Positions 37,632 to 49,388 of a DNA stretch of 64,000 nt are shown here, piece after piece. This DNA comes from Rhizophagus clarus (Eukaryota; Glomeromycota; Glomeromycetes; Glomerales; Glomeraceae), in the NCBI GenBank assembly GCA_015698045.1, contig BLAL01000034.1, positions 1,550,001 to 1,614,000 of the forward strand, written 5' to 3'. Position numbers and translations under genes: made by a program. The notes beneath the pieces were generated by a model, which ran no database searches, was not told the DNA's origin, and was given only the letters and a program-made list of their open reading frames with translations. Each line of letters starts with the position of its first letter. The stretch's first letter is position 1.

Positions 37632-39196
37632 ATGGCCACTTATCAACAAGACACGAAAATGGATTTAGATCAAAATCCCATAGAAGTTTTGAATGAACTT
37701 CGCAAACAATGTCCACCTGATTTACAGGAATATCTAAACACGTTTGAAGACCTTTATGACCGCAAGTTATGGCATCAACTTACCTTAAAGATTGAAGAAT
37801 TTTTTTCGATACCAGCCTCGGGGCCATTTCAAGTACCTTTATTTCAACATTTTATATCTGATTGGGAGAATAGGATGAACAAGCTTAAATTAGTAACATT
37901 GGGTCTTTCTGTTGTGAAACAATTTAGTGGTAACCTTCTTAGCTGTCAATAATATATACTATATTGCTCTTGAATTATCATATCAACTCCTTATATTTTT
38001 ACTTAATACTTATAGATAACCATCAAGCATTAGTTTTCTTAACGTCTCTGGTGGAGAAAGTTAATACACCTGACACAAGTGATGCATATGTCCATGCTGT
38101 TATGGAAACAGCTTATACAAAACTCCTGTTAGGCGATTTTGAAGGAACAAAGAATGCCATTGACGAATGTGAAAAAATTCTTGACAAGTTTGATTCAGTA
38201 GAAACAGTCATTCATGCAAGTTTTTATAGAGTTTGTGCTGAATATTTTAAGGTAAAATAATATTAATTTAATTGACAGATCTTAGTAATACAGCTAAAAA
38301 TATTTTTTGCTAAAATTTAGGCAAAAGCAAATTTTCCAGAATTTTACAAAAGTGCTCTGCTTTATCTAGCGTGCATTAATCTTGATGTTTTAACACCAGA
38401 TGAAAAAACTAATAGAGCGTATGATTTGGCGATTAGTGCTCTTTTAGGAGAGACTATTTATAATTTTGGTGAGCTGGTAAGTTGAAATTATTTCGGCTCG
38501 AGGATTACAGCACGTGTAACTGATTTCTTAAATTCTCTGATTATATAGTTAATGCATCCTATCTTGGATGCTTTAATAGGAACTCCTCATGAATGGCTTA
38601 GAACTCTACTGTTCGCGTACAATGTGGGAGATCTTGCAAAATACGAAACGTTATCGGTGAATTTTGCTCAAATGGTAAGAAGTTAATAAACGAAGTAGTC
38701 TTCTTCACAACGCAAGAAATTTTTTATCTCTGTGATACTCATCTTTACATTTCTTAATAGCAATTATTACAAGATAATATCGTATTTTTGCGCCAAAAGA
38801 TTTGTTTGATGTCATTGATCGAAGCTGTATTTCAGAGAAATTCGGATAACAGAACAATTTCATTTTCAACTATTTGTTCTGTAACTTTATTACCACCCGA
38901 AGAGGTATTTTAGTTATTTCATATATCTTTAAACGCGTATATAAATAATTGTTTAAATTTTTTATTCTTTAATAAAATAGGTGGAATATTTAATTATGAA
39001 AGCTCTCTCACTTAAACTAATTCGTGGATCAATTGATCAAGTTAGAGAAGTTGTTATGGTTACATGGGTTCAACCACGTGTATTAGATTTAGTTCAAATT
39101 GATGGTATGAGACAAAGATTGCAAGAATGGGACGAGAATGTAAAGAAAACCGCTGTTATCGTAGAAAATGAAACTCCCGAATTATTTGTCCAATAA
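37632..39196 (+). CDS. RPN9: 26S proteasome non-ATPase regulatory subunit Rpn9 (PSMD13)
   Basis: Six exons (37632-37929, 38016-38251, 38321-38476, 38549-38674, 38761-38904, 38981-39196) give 391 residues, close to yeast Rpn9 (393). The helical repeat N-terminus is followed by a PCI domain. Diagnostic blocks are TPHEWLRTLLFAYNVGD, KICLMSLIEAVF and, at the end, LIMKALSLKLIRGSIDQV with VTWVQPRVLDL. Rpn9 is a lid subunit of the proteasome 19S particle, placed near Rpn10/Rpn5. A TCACGTGA site lies 129 bp upstream. I did not see the yeast Rpn4 box (GGTGGCAAA) in the promoter. Confidence 0.95.
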
Positions 39197-39841
39197 ATGC
39201 AATCTTATAATAAGCTTATTTAAAATATATATGATAAACTTTTTAGAATATTATTTATTTTGAAAATTTTTATATTCTAAAGTAATTATCAAAATTACTA
39301 TGACTTAAGGGCATTTCTATATTTTTAGAAAATATTTCGATATGTGACAGTTTTTTTTTTTTTTTTGAAGAAAAAAAAATTTTCTTAAACGGGTTCGAAG
39401 TCTCGGCTACGTTTCATCGAATTATATGAATGTTAAATATCGTAATAGTAATTACGCTTCACGTATTACATGTGAACATGAACACTGAACACAAATACTG
39501 TAAACAAATTGATGTTATTGGAATAAATGTAAATTTTTATTTATTAGTGTCTATCATTGCAAAATAAAAAAAAAAATATTACAAGAAAAGACAAAAGAAA
39601 AAAAGTATTTATTTGACAAAAAGAAGAAAAAAAATTTACAAAGAAAAAGTAAGAGTATAAAACTTTTTGCAACAAAGTACTAATTAATGAATATAGTCAG
39701 TCGATTGCATGAATTATTGATGTCGAATTTGACAGATAAACATAAGGGAAATGAAAGCAGGATTTAGTGAACAAGAAATCACCTTTTGAGTGACAAACCA
39801 TTGTTATAATTATGTCCCCCCATATTTTTTTAAAAATTCCA
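39197..39841. other. Shared 3' region of RPN9 and IP6K genes
   Basis: Convergent 3' UTR space with T- and A-runs; no gene seen. Confidence 0.45.
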
Positions 39842-42303
39842 TCAAAGTGATTCAGTTGATGTTTTGTCAAGTGTTTTTTCAGATGATATGCCAATATCCA
39901 AAAATACATCATCTTCTTCTTCACCAATATCTCCAGGTATTATACCACAACAATCTTTATATATGGTCTCGAATGTCCTACATAAATTTTTTAATCCTAG
40001 TAAATATCCTTTATCAAACCCTTTTTTCGGTGGATATCTACATTCACTATAATCTTTGCCCGTTGTACAATGAGCAAAATCGATTATTCTAATGTCTATA
40101 TCGCGTGGATTGTTCTCATCGCCGTCATATATCAATAGTAAACTACTCGCATAAAATCGGTAGTCTTCTAAACCTTTTATGATTTTAGCCAGCCTTCGAA
40201 GTTTACGTAGGATAATAGGAATATGATGAACCAGTAGCTTGTGCCCATTATGAATAAAGTCTTTTAACGCGCTTTGGAAAGTATCTTGATCCAAAGATCG
40301 ACCGTAGTATTTGCTCTGGAATTTAAATTTGCGAGTGGTAGTTTTATAAACCTACATTTTTTTTTAAAAAAAAAAATTCACTTTTTAATAACTGAATATT
40401 AAAAGACTAAAAGACGAGGATTCTTTTTAAAGATTTTTAATTTACCTGCATACCACAAATCCTTACTCCCAAGGTTTTACTAGTAGTCTCTGCACATTTC
40501 TTCCTTTGACTTTCACGTTTTTCTGGTGAGGCATCAATTCCGTATTGGCGAGTACCCATCTTAAGGTCTAAGACGCAAGGATATTTCAATCCCGCAGTGA
40601 GATCCTCAAGTAATACAAACTGTTGAACTTCATTTCGAAATTTTTGCTTAGCATTGTAACAATGTAAGGACCATAAATTACTTGTCTCTGATGATGGCGT
40701 CAACGTCTGTGTGTGTTTTTCTGTCCCTTCATTTAAAGTTTCTATAAGACGTCTCTTAGAGGGTCTACATTGAAGATTTGTTGCAGAATTTCTTGTTGAA
40801 GTAGTACATCCAAATTCAAATATCGCTGGAGATTCTATTAGGATCTGAGGTGTGATCTTTGGAGACGTAGCAGATTGAGCTTTTAAGTGCTGAATAGGAG
40901 CAGAACGATCTTCTTTTCTCGTTGAAGTCGATTCTTTATAATAGTTATCCACTTCGTAAGTTTCTAAAGGATTACTAGATAAAGCATCATAAGACATTTT
41001 CGGATTCTGATCATCAATATGTCCAATATCAGTTAAACTTCTTGACATTTCTGATGTATTGCTAATAGGCTTCTCTGACTCCGAAATGTTTACCATTGAA
41101 TGCCTCCTAGTTATATAGGATCGTAGAGCTTTTGGTGAAAATACTTCATGAAGTACTTCCTCCTTTAATTGTTTGTTCACTTTTGTACATAAACCCTGAG
41201 AACTTGCATTATCAAAATAATTTTTATCAATGTTTTCTTTATTAAAATTGTGATCATGGTCAACATAAGAATTTACTTTATTAAGCATCCATTCTGGTAG
41301 CAAATGCTTATTTTGTTCAAATACTACTTCGGGCATTGACCCTGATTCACCTTTATGAGTAACATTAAGAACTCCCAAATATTGAGATACAAAAGGTAAA
41401 AGATCAGGGTGTAGCGTCTCTAAAATTTCATAAAATTGGTGCTCTCTAGGTACTAAAGGTTTACAAACTGCCTTTTTTGAAAACCTGAAAAACGATGTAT
41501 GACCTCCAACTTGATTGTCAAATGGTGTCAATTCAACTGAAGGTGGAGATAAAGGATCATTAAAAAAATTGTAAAATTCTTCATCGTCTGCGACATCATC
41601 ACCTTCGTCACCCTCCAAAAAATCTTTTTCCGAATCGGGAACATTAATTTTCTCAATTTTAACGTTCTTTGATAATTTGTAAGAGTTCTGTGGAGAATTA
41701 TAATAATCAGTTACGATTGATAATGATTGTGTCGAAGTTTCTGAACTTGTTGGCGATACGGTCGAAGTATTATCTTCAACATCTGATATACCGAGCTTAA
41801 AAAGATTTAAGGTCAATGAATTCTTTCGTCCACTAGATGATGTTAATTTTGATGTTGTGGATGGTTTAATTCCGTTAACGTCAGCAGCGGATGAACCAAT
41901 TGAACGACGTTTGTGACTTTTATTTGATACATTAACAGTAAAAATGATTAGAAGGTTTAATTAAATGACAAAATAAAAAAAAAGTTTACAAACTTGGATA
42001 GCATTCATTCGGTAACTGTTGCTGTATACGAATGACAGCTATTCAGTCTGGAATATCCAAATTATAATAAATAATACATGCACAATTACAAGAAGAATTA
42101 ACAAAATTTATCAATAAATACCTTGATAAATTTTCTGAACGTGACATATTTGTTTGGTCATTTTTTTGAAGAGTAATATTTGATATTGGGGCCATATCTG
42201 TTAGGAGCGACCCATCGAAGGAATCAGGAATAGTCGTCAAGCGGTGTTCAGTGAAAACGGTCGAATTAAAGACAGAAGGTGCAGTTTCAATTATAGTAAG
42301 CAT
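39842..42303 (-). CDS. KCS1: Inositol hexakisphosphate kinase (Kcs1 / IP6K)
   Basis: Three exons on the minus strand (42122-42303, 40446-41916, 39842-40351) give 720 residues. The first ~500 are mostly disordered Ser/Thr/Asn-rich sequence, with acidic blocks ([11 protein letters not shown]). The kinase has the IPK signature PxxxDxKxG as [14 protein letters not shown], then [28 protein letters not shown]. The C-lobe has [12 protein letters not shown] and RIIDFAHC (metal-binding IDFA). The enzyme makes diphosphoinositol IP7 (5-PP-IP5), which in fungi signals phosphate status via SPX domains. That is relevant in a phosphate-trading symbiont, though this link is inference. The protein ends with a short acidic tail. 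Exon joins keep frame. The start is the first in-frame ATG. Confidence 0.9.
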
Positions 42304-45300
42304 GAGGTTCTATTATTTCAAAGATTTGTAATAATTAAATGTTTTTATATTGAAAAAGAATAGACTGAAATGGAAAAAAAAATATACTCTATATATTTTT
42401 TTTTCCTTTTTTTTTATGAAGTTAGAGTCTATATATATTTGAAAAAAAACCAACGCACGAGTTCTTTTCCAGTTGAATAAGGTAAAATAATAAATATATA
42501 TCGGAACAATAAGTAACTAAAGTGTAATGTTACACGCGGTCATACAAAATAAAAAAAATTCGGATATATATATATTTACTAATGCAGTCATGCCCCGATT
42601 GTTAGTTTATACAATAGTCTTATCGCGGGTATTCATAATTATGATATAATAAATAATATACAGTAATAGCCGGGAACATAAATTAAATCTCCGCAAAAAA
42701 AAAAAACCACAAAAAAAAAAAAAAAAAAATAAAATAAAATAAATAAAATAAAAAATAATCCTTTTTTTTTTTTTTTTTAAACTACTAATATTTCCTGACA
42801 TTTGGAAATAGGGCATCGAAAAATCCAGGTAGATAAATTTTTCACGCTCTAATTCCATTTAGAAAAAGAGAATAAACAAATAAGCAAAAGGATTCATCAC
42901 AAGACTTTTTCTTTTCATAATTCCTTCTTTTTATAGTAAAGTTACATTCCATTAATGGCAAAGAGAAAATTGATAAGGTAACATATAAACGTAAGATCAA
43001 ACCTTGATTTTATTCGAGGCAATTATCTTTTCTCACACAGTAATATACCGTCTCCGGGTTCCTTTTTATTTACTGTGCAAAGCGCCCACGTGTTCATAAC
43101 GAAGCAATTTTTTTTCCAGTATGCAACATTATCGACACTCTACATCAAAATTCATTCTACATTCCAATTCCATACGCATCGATATACGTCATATCTTTTT
43201 GGTTTGTCACATCGCGTCTCTCAGAATTTTTTCATTTTTTTTTACCATAATAATACTAATATTTCTCCTTTTTATTATGCAAAGAAATGTATGATAATAT
43301 TCAATTTCAGGAAAATAAATAAATAATATGCAGTTATCAGATTACGAATGAAACATCAGGATTAACATATTCCTTTTAAAAAATTTTTAATTCACCAAAG
43401 CTAATATCTTAGTCTTAAATTGACGGATTTCATGAGAATTGATTATGATTGGACGAAAATATTCAACAATGATAAAAATTATTTATTTATTTGTTGAAAA
43501 TCATTTTTTATATTTTGTCCAACAAATTATTTGGTATTAAAAATGTGGGTTTATTCATTCTCATTATGAGTTTTTTTCATTGTTGCTCAAAAGATTCATG
43601 AGGTTAGTATGGTCAATTATTTAAAATTCCCCTTCATCTTTCAATTCTCCCACTCTAATATCAAAAATAGTGAACGTGTTCGAATATAATTAATAACTCG
43701 TTCTTTTTATTAACATCATAAAAAAAATTTCTTGAATTTTTAATTTATTATATTTATTATAACCGAGTACAACATATCCTTAAAGCCTGAATGGCGTTGT
43801 CACGCCAACTTGCATTTATGATTCTAGTAACCTTGTCAGGATTAGATTTTCAAAAAGAATTCCCATTTTTATTATAATTAATCATGTAAATATTTTGAAG
43901 TTAAATTACAGTAAATTAATAAATTTTGTTAATTGTTCGGTTAAAAAACTCATTAGAAGACTCGTTAGTTAAGTTAACCTTTCCATACCCTTTTTTTTTA
44001 TACAGAAGGTAGATTTAAAGCATCTACTCATCCAACCAAATAGCTTCCTTATTTATCCTAGTCAATCTTTTGTTCATAATGTTATTCCGTACTTAAAAAA
44101 AAAATTTCAAATAAACATTACGAGATCAAATCATCATATTGCTAATAACCTGATAACAAATTGGGATGAGGCGTTTGAAAATCAATAAATTGTGGGAAAA
44201 TAAATACAATCTAATGTTCTATATTCTTTTTAAAGAAGACCTTGTGATAAAACGGATGTAGCTAAACACTAAACTTTTTTAAGAAATTTTTAATAAAGGT
44301 TCGATACATATGTGTATGTCATTTTAATGAAACTAAATATATATATCCCTAAATAATTTTAATCACAGTATTATAAACTGTTTAATTCTAACCCGCGCAG
44401 AGGTAAATTGCATGTGTGACATAAGATTTCAAAAAAAACAAATGCTGACTATGGCAACTAACTACGGTTCTTCTTTTCTTTCATTATTCTTTTTTCAGAT
44501 TCCTTGTTAATAAATTCGAAATGATTCTTATTTTAGATGAAAAAATCTTAATTGGCTCCAACTTCTTTCTTTTCAGGTTTTTTATAAATAAACAGACCGT
44601 TTCCAAATTGTTTTGATTGCTCACTTCAGAGAATCATGTTCCGAGTATCGTTATCGTTTGCGTGGAGCCTTAAATATATTTGTTAAATCTGCATGTTAAA
44701 GTAGAGGATATTGTCATCCATTTTTTCCAGAATTCACTGGAATTTTTCTTATTATTGCTCAAATAATATTCCCAATCTGACTATCAAAAGTTCTTTTCTT
44801 ATAGTCCTTGCTTTTAATGACTAGTCTTTGTTCCATACAATTCTCTGATTTGCCTATTCTGAGGTAGGTCGCCATCTTCGTTAAGCATACTCATATATAT
44901 ATATATATGTATTACTAGTAGAAGCTTTATGAACCATTAGACATTAGTATCAATCAAATTCCAAGGATCTAAATCTAAGATTCAAATTACAGAATTTTAA
45001 AATATAAATATTTGATAGCCAATATCACCAGATCTCCATAACTTTTTTTTTTTACATTTTGCACAAAAATTAAATTACTCGCGACGTCCTTGTTTGTTAA
45101 GTTTATTGAACTAAAAATAGTCTTGAAATATTAGTTCTATAGCAAAATAGAGTATGTTAGTAAAGGTAAAGACAACTAATGTGTGATAATTAAAAATTCA
45201 ACCATAATTTGGAGAATGCAAGTCGTATTTTAAACATACGTTATCTATTCTTTCGTAATATTATATTTTACCTTCTGATTACTCCAGATTGATTGACAAT

Positions 45301-45476
45301 TAGCACCTTGCGTAAACTTCGTTCGATATTTTTAATATTCCAGGAAAAAGCTAACAAATACAAAAATCCGGATTGAACCTTTTTTTTTCTTGATAAGATG
45401 GAGTTCACGTGAGATTTATTGTTACACGGCACTAATATAACTTTTTTACAGTTGAAATTTTTTTTTTTTATTAAAA
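42304..45476. other. Long (3.2 kb) intergenic region upstream of IP6K and the 45477 gene
   Basis: The longest non-coding stretch inside a gene-dense block. No coding exon, tRNA or repeat border recognised. Contains a low-complexity poly(A)/AAATA stretch facing poly(T) (42692-42780). A pogo-like fragment CAGTCATGCCCCGATTGT lies at 42584. 43000-45300 is less AT-rich than the repeat deserts and could hold a long 5' UTR, an RNA gene or enhancer-like DNA; nothing decisive is seen. Confidence 0.4.
45405..45412. promoter_or_regulatory. TCACGTGA palindrome upstream of the 45477 gene
   Basis: Exact TCACGTGA, 65 bp before the ATG of the UPF0545-like gene. Confidence 0.5.
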
Positions 45477-46046
45477 ATGACTAACACTATTGAAGACCCA
45501 GTATACACTGAAGACGATAAGAAAGATAATTGCAGTCTAGTACAGGCATTTGATCAATATGTATTATGTTGCAGTATATATCTTTATACCTTAAAAATAT
45601 CCTTGTATAATTATTATATAAAAAATTCCATTAACTAATAAAGAATTTCCTTATCCGCTCATTAGCTATTGGGGGACAAGCAGTAAATTACTATAGATAT
45701 GGAGAACGTAAAAGGTGCAAGTCAAAATGGGAAGACTTGAAATTTTGTTTGCAAATTAAATCTAAACCCATTGACATTCGTAAGGTGAGTATTCCCTTAT
45801 TTGTAGAGAAAATGTATGAATTCAATTTAAATTTTTGTCATGTGTAGAAATTGATATTGGAAAGGGAATCTCTTAAGGCAGAACAAAAAAGTAGAGAGAA
45901 AAATTCTTTAAATGTTTGGGAACTTAGAGAGTAAGTAAAATTTAAGATCAGCCTTTTTTCTATAGTTTTTTTTTTTTTTTTTAATTTACTCTTTTTTATG
46001 GATTTACAGTAAACCTCCACAAAATTTTCCTCCAAACATATCCTAA
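45477..46046 (+). CDS. UPF0545 family small protein (C22orf39 / PANTS-like)
   Basis: Exons 45477-45573, 45666-45784, 45848-45930 and 46010-46046 give 111 residues. The pattern is that of the C22orf39-type family: a short N-terminus with CSLVQAFDQYVLCC, then NYYRYGERKRCKSKWEDLKFCL (human HYYVHGERPACEQWQRDLASC), a basic helix with ERESLKAEQKSREK, and the end VWELRDKPPQNFPPNI. Cys spacing suggests a CHCH-like twin-Cys fold, possibly mitochondrial intermembrane space; this is inference. The molecular role is not established. It is convergent with the GCSH gene, 52 bp between stops. Confidence 0.85.
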
Positions 46047-46098
46047 ATTTTATAAAATTGAAGTTTTTAAAGTAAATAATATTCCATAAATTCCATAA

Positions 46099-46846
46099 TT
46101 AATGAGATTCGCTAGTACACCATTCATCATAATTTTGTTTATCTAATAATTCTTCTAATTGTTCAGGATTAGACAATTTTATTTTACAGAGCCATCCTGA
46201 AATAAAAAAAAAAAAAAAAGAATATTTACTAAAATAACTAAATGCATATTTTTAGTAGAAGTTATACTTACCATCATTTTCAGGACTACTGTTTATTAAA
46301 CTAGGTTTATCTGCAAGTTTAGAATTAGATTCAATTATTTCACCACTAACGGGTGCATAAATATCACTTGCAGCTTTAACACTTTCAACTGCACCAATAT
46401 TATCTATCGAAAATACAAAAAAAAAAATCTCGTTAAATATTTTTACAACTTACTTTAAAAAGAAATTTCTTAGAAAACATTTACCAGACTTATCAACATT
46501 CCCCTGTTCAAGTATTTCTACGAAAACTACGTCTCCAAGAGCTGTTTGAGCATAGTCAGTAATGCCGACTGTACCAACCCCATCATCATCAACATCAACC
46601 CATTCATGTTCTTTGGTGTATTTTTCTAAGTATATTTTAACACAATGAATACATTATTTCATTAATTATAATTTATGAATTAATTTTCTATAACAACTTA
46701 CTGCTACTATATTGCCTCAAAAATAATGAGCTTCGAAACCTAGTATTACTGATAATTATCGGTGGTCGAATATGTGCTCTTTTATTACTAAAACCACCTA
46801 ATACTGCTATCTTTGAAGAAAAATTACGTAAAGTTGTAAATGTCAT
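46099..46846 (-). CDS. GCV3: Glycine cleavage system H protein, mitochondrial
   Basis: Four exons on the minus strand (46702-46846, 46485-46625, 46272-46403, 46099-46196) give 171 residues. The first ~48 residues are Ser/Arg-rich without acidic residues ([18 protein letters not shown]...), a mitochondrial presequence. The mature protein begins [26 protein letters not shown]. The lipoyl lysine is in [17 protein letters not shown] (about Lys105). The C-terminus [18 protein letters not shown] is typical. The H protein shuttles the aminomethyl group between the P, T and L proteins in glycine breakdown and one-carbon supply. The start codon is 135 bp from the divergent dynactin p27 gene. Confidence 0.96.
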
Positions 46847-46981
46847 TTCTAAATAAAAACGAGATTCGAAAAAAGTGCGTGTGCAGGTCTCTCATTTGCA
46901 TATCAGTCACGTGATATCAAAATTTACATTCCTTGTTCATGAGTGACGTAAAAATTTTATTACAATTGTCGTAACAAAAAG
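46847..46981. promoter_or_regulatory. 135-bp bidirectional promoter (GCV3 / DCTN6) centred on TCACGTGA
   Basis: The two start codons are only 135 bp apart. Exact TCACGTGA at 46907-46914 lies 60 bp from one ATG and 67 bp from the other, almost in the middle. The palindrome is orientation-neutral, so it could serve both genes. Confidence 0.6.
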
Positions 46982-48085
46982 ATGCCAAAGTAAATATTAA
47001 ATATTTTTACCGTTTTTATATTTTTAATATACGCTAAATTGATAATGTTTTAATTGTGCAGAGACATAAATATAGGTAAAAATGCAGTTGTTTGCAAGGA
47101 CATTGAAGTTAAGGGAGAAGTACATATCGGTAAGAAATGTTCTAGACAAAATTTATAGAAAACCGTAGCTCACTATTTGTTTTTTTTATCGTCTTCACCT
47201 TTTCTTGGTAAAACGTATTAATAGGGGCTGGTAAATATTTTTTATTTTACATTTTATTTTATAATATTACAAATTATTATCTAACAATATAAGAATACTA
47301 GGTACGATTTTGCATCCTCAATGTAAAATTCTTGCCGTAGGGGGTCCAATTATCTTTGGACAGAATAATATCGTTGAGGAAAATGTGACGATAATCAACA
47401 AGTAGACAATACTTTTTTTTTTCTTTTCTTTTTTTTTTTATTTCGTAATCTTGATTTATAATGAATTTTAGATCACAAACAACTTTGACTATTGGAAACG
47501 AAAATGTTTTTGAAGTAGGATGCTGTAAGTCAATTTGATTTTCGCGAATTTGAAATTTATTTTCAAGTCATTCCTATTAAACTTTTGTTTAGATGTTGAG
47601 GGAACGAAAATTGGAAACAGGAATATAGTAGAAGCAAAAGGTAATTATACATTTTTTCCTTTATACAATTTGTCGACAAATCTAATAAACTTTTTTTTTT
47701 TTTTTGGCGTACTAAATAGCAAGAGTTTTAGGCAGTACATCTCTAGGTGACAATTGTGTTATTGGAGCAGTATGTTCGACAAAGAAGGATGAGGTCATTC
47801 CAGACAATACTGTTATATTCGGCGATCATCACAACAGACGAACTCAAACGGCATCAGCTAATGTAAATTCTTTTTTTTTGTTTTTTTTTCAGTTTGAACA
47901 TTCTTGTTTTTATTTTATGAAACTTATATCTTTGTCAGCAGCAGTCTAGCTTGCACACACGTCATTTGGAATATCTTCGAGAAGTTTTACCTAAATTTAA
48001 CCATGTCGCGTCTGATTCACAGGAAGCTGCCACTCATTCTTCTCCTACTCATCCGAGAAAAGTAAAACAAACAGCTTCCCATTAG
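46982..48085 (+). CDS. DCTN6: Dynactin subunit 6 (p27)
   Basis: Eight exons (46982-46989, 47062-47129, 47225-47230, 47302-47401, 47472-47524, 47593-47640, 47720-47862, 47939-48085) give 190 residues, the same length as human DCTN6. It forms a left-handed beta helix of hexapeptide repeats: CKDIEVKGEVHIGAGTILHP, then GGPIIFGQNNIVEENVTIIN, IGNENVFEVGCYVEGTKIG, NRNIVEAKARV and PDNTVIFGDHHNRRTQ. p27 is part of the pointed-end complex of dynactin, which adapts dynein to cargo. Exon 1 is 8 nt and exon 3 is a 6-nt micro-exon (GGGCTG) that must be included to restore HIGAGTI. Without it two residues are lost but frame is kept. Confidence 0.92.
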
Positions 48086-48506
48086 ATACATACTGTAGAC
48101 TCTATTTATTCTTAGCATTTGCATTTTAAAAGAACAAATTCAAACATCCAACTTTTTACGAATTTCATTTTTTTTTTTTTTTATGCCTTCAATTGTTTTT
48201 ATATAGCCATTAATAATTTCTTCCTTTGTTATTAAGGAACAATTAGACAGTATTAAAGAAACAATCAAATAATAAATAAGTAACACAAGAATAAAGTTTT
48301 CTCTTGACGGAATTTCTTTCCAGAGATTTCATGAAAGGATAGATTTACAAAGAAAGGTTATGATTTGGTTACATACATTTAGATCATTTGCAACCAACAA
48401 TAATGTTATCTCCATTTTATCGTTTGCTATTAAAATTATAACTATAGTTTAGGCCAAATTACAAGATAATGCTGGTAAAGCATTATGAAAGCTACATAGT
48501 TACAAC
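48086..48506. other. Shared 3' region
   Basis: 3' UTR space between DCTN6 (+) and the macro-domain gene (-). Nothing else seen. Confidence 0.45.
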
Positions 48507-49013
48507 TTACAAGTAAAACATAGTCATCATCATATCACACCCCTCAAATACTTTTTTAATGGTAACATGCACAAATTCTAAAGGCAATTTATCTAATCCA
48601 GCACCAATTCTCGGTAAACATAAATGTTTTACATTTAATTCTTCACAAACTCTTCTTAAATCGGATAAAGCTAATTCAAAATTTTCTCTTGTAGGTGTAT
48701 GATAATATTTTTGTTTTGTAATAATGTAAAAAATATATCGATTATTTCTTTGAAGTATAGCAACCTGACCAATATTTTTATGCTGATTAAGTAATTCTTT
48801 TACGCCATTGTATTTTTGTTTGAATATTGTAGCTATGCCTTTACCCATTTTAAAATCTGCAGATACACAATGAGCTAAACTTGAATTTTCTGGTGCATCA
48901 ATAAATAAATTTCCTTGAACCTCTTTAAATATAAATTTGTTACCTTGAGTATTTGGTATGTCGATAAGATTTAGTTCATTTGCGTTAGTTTGAAATGATT
49001 GATCAGTAAACAT
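48507..49013 (-). CDS. Macro-domain protein, Poa1/OARD1-like ADP-ribose hydrolase
   Basis: A single exon of 168 residues starting at the first in-frame ATG (MFTDQSFQ). The macro fold is clear: FKEVQGNLFIDAPENSSLAHCVSADFKMGKGIATIFKQKYNG (Asn/His/Ser and the GKGIA loop), then VAILQRNNRYIFYIITKQKYYHTPT and LCLPRIGAGLDKLP, the adenosine-diphosphate binding loop (RIGAGLD). In Poa1/OARD1 these residues remove phosphate from ADP-ribose 1''-phosphate or ADP-ribose from proteins. The yeast role is clean-up after tRNA splicing. An open frame continues upstream to 49166 without another ATG, so the start is well placed. It is divergent from seryl-tRNA synthetase (375 bp). Confidence 0.9.
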   Translation of the reverse strand: MFTDQSFQTNANELNLIDIPNTQGNKFIFKEVQGNLFIDAPENSSLAHCVSADFKMGKGIATIFKQKYNGVKELLNQHKNIGQVAILQRNNRYIFYIITKQKYYHTPTRENFELALSDLRRVCEELNVKHLCLPRIGAGLDKLPLEFVHVTIKKVFEGCDMMMTMFYL

Positions 49014-49388
49014 ATTTGATATTTTAAAAGAATGTTTCGGTCTCTTGTGAAAAATAAATTTTTTTGTTAATTTGTCTTTACAAGATAATGTTGTAATTTT
49101 TTTTTTCTTTAAAAATATATAGTCGAATATTTTTTTTTTTTCACTTTGATGGTCAAAATTAAGCAAAATTAAGCCTAAAGTAGAAAAGTTTCTGAATTAA
49201 TTACAGAACACGCAGTAAGCTAGCAAAACTGCGGTTGAATCACGAAATACCTCATCTAATGAGTCATTTTCAATCAAGTTACACGATCTCATAAGAAAAA
49301 AAAATATATATATAAACGAAAGAATTCATATATCGAATTTTTCCTTCAAATTTGTTGTTAATAAATCGCAAAATTTAAAGGGAAAAAA

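Noticed and set aside
39390-39420. tRNA-like B box (GGGTTCGAAGTC)
   Set aside because: No A box, acceptor stem or cloverleaf can be formed around it. No tRNA gene was found elsewhere in the window.
43075-43326. ORF of 83 residues in the 42.3-45.5 kb gap
   Set aside because: Phe/His/Ile-rich composition typical of translated AT-rich spacer, with no splice partners.
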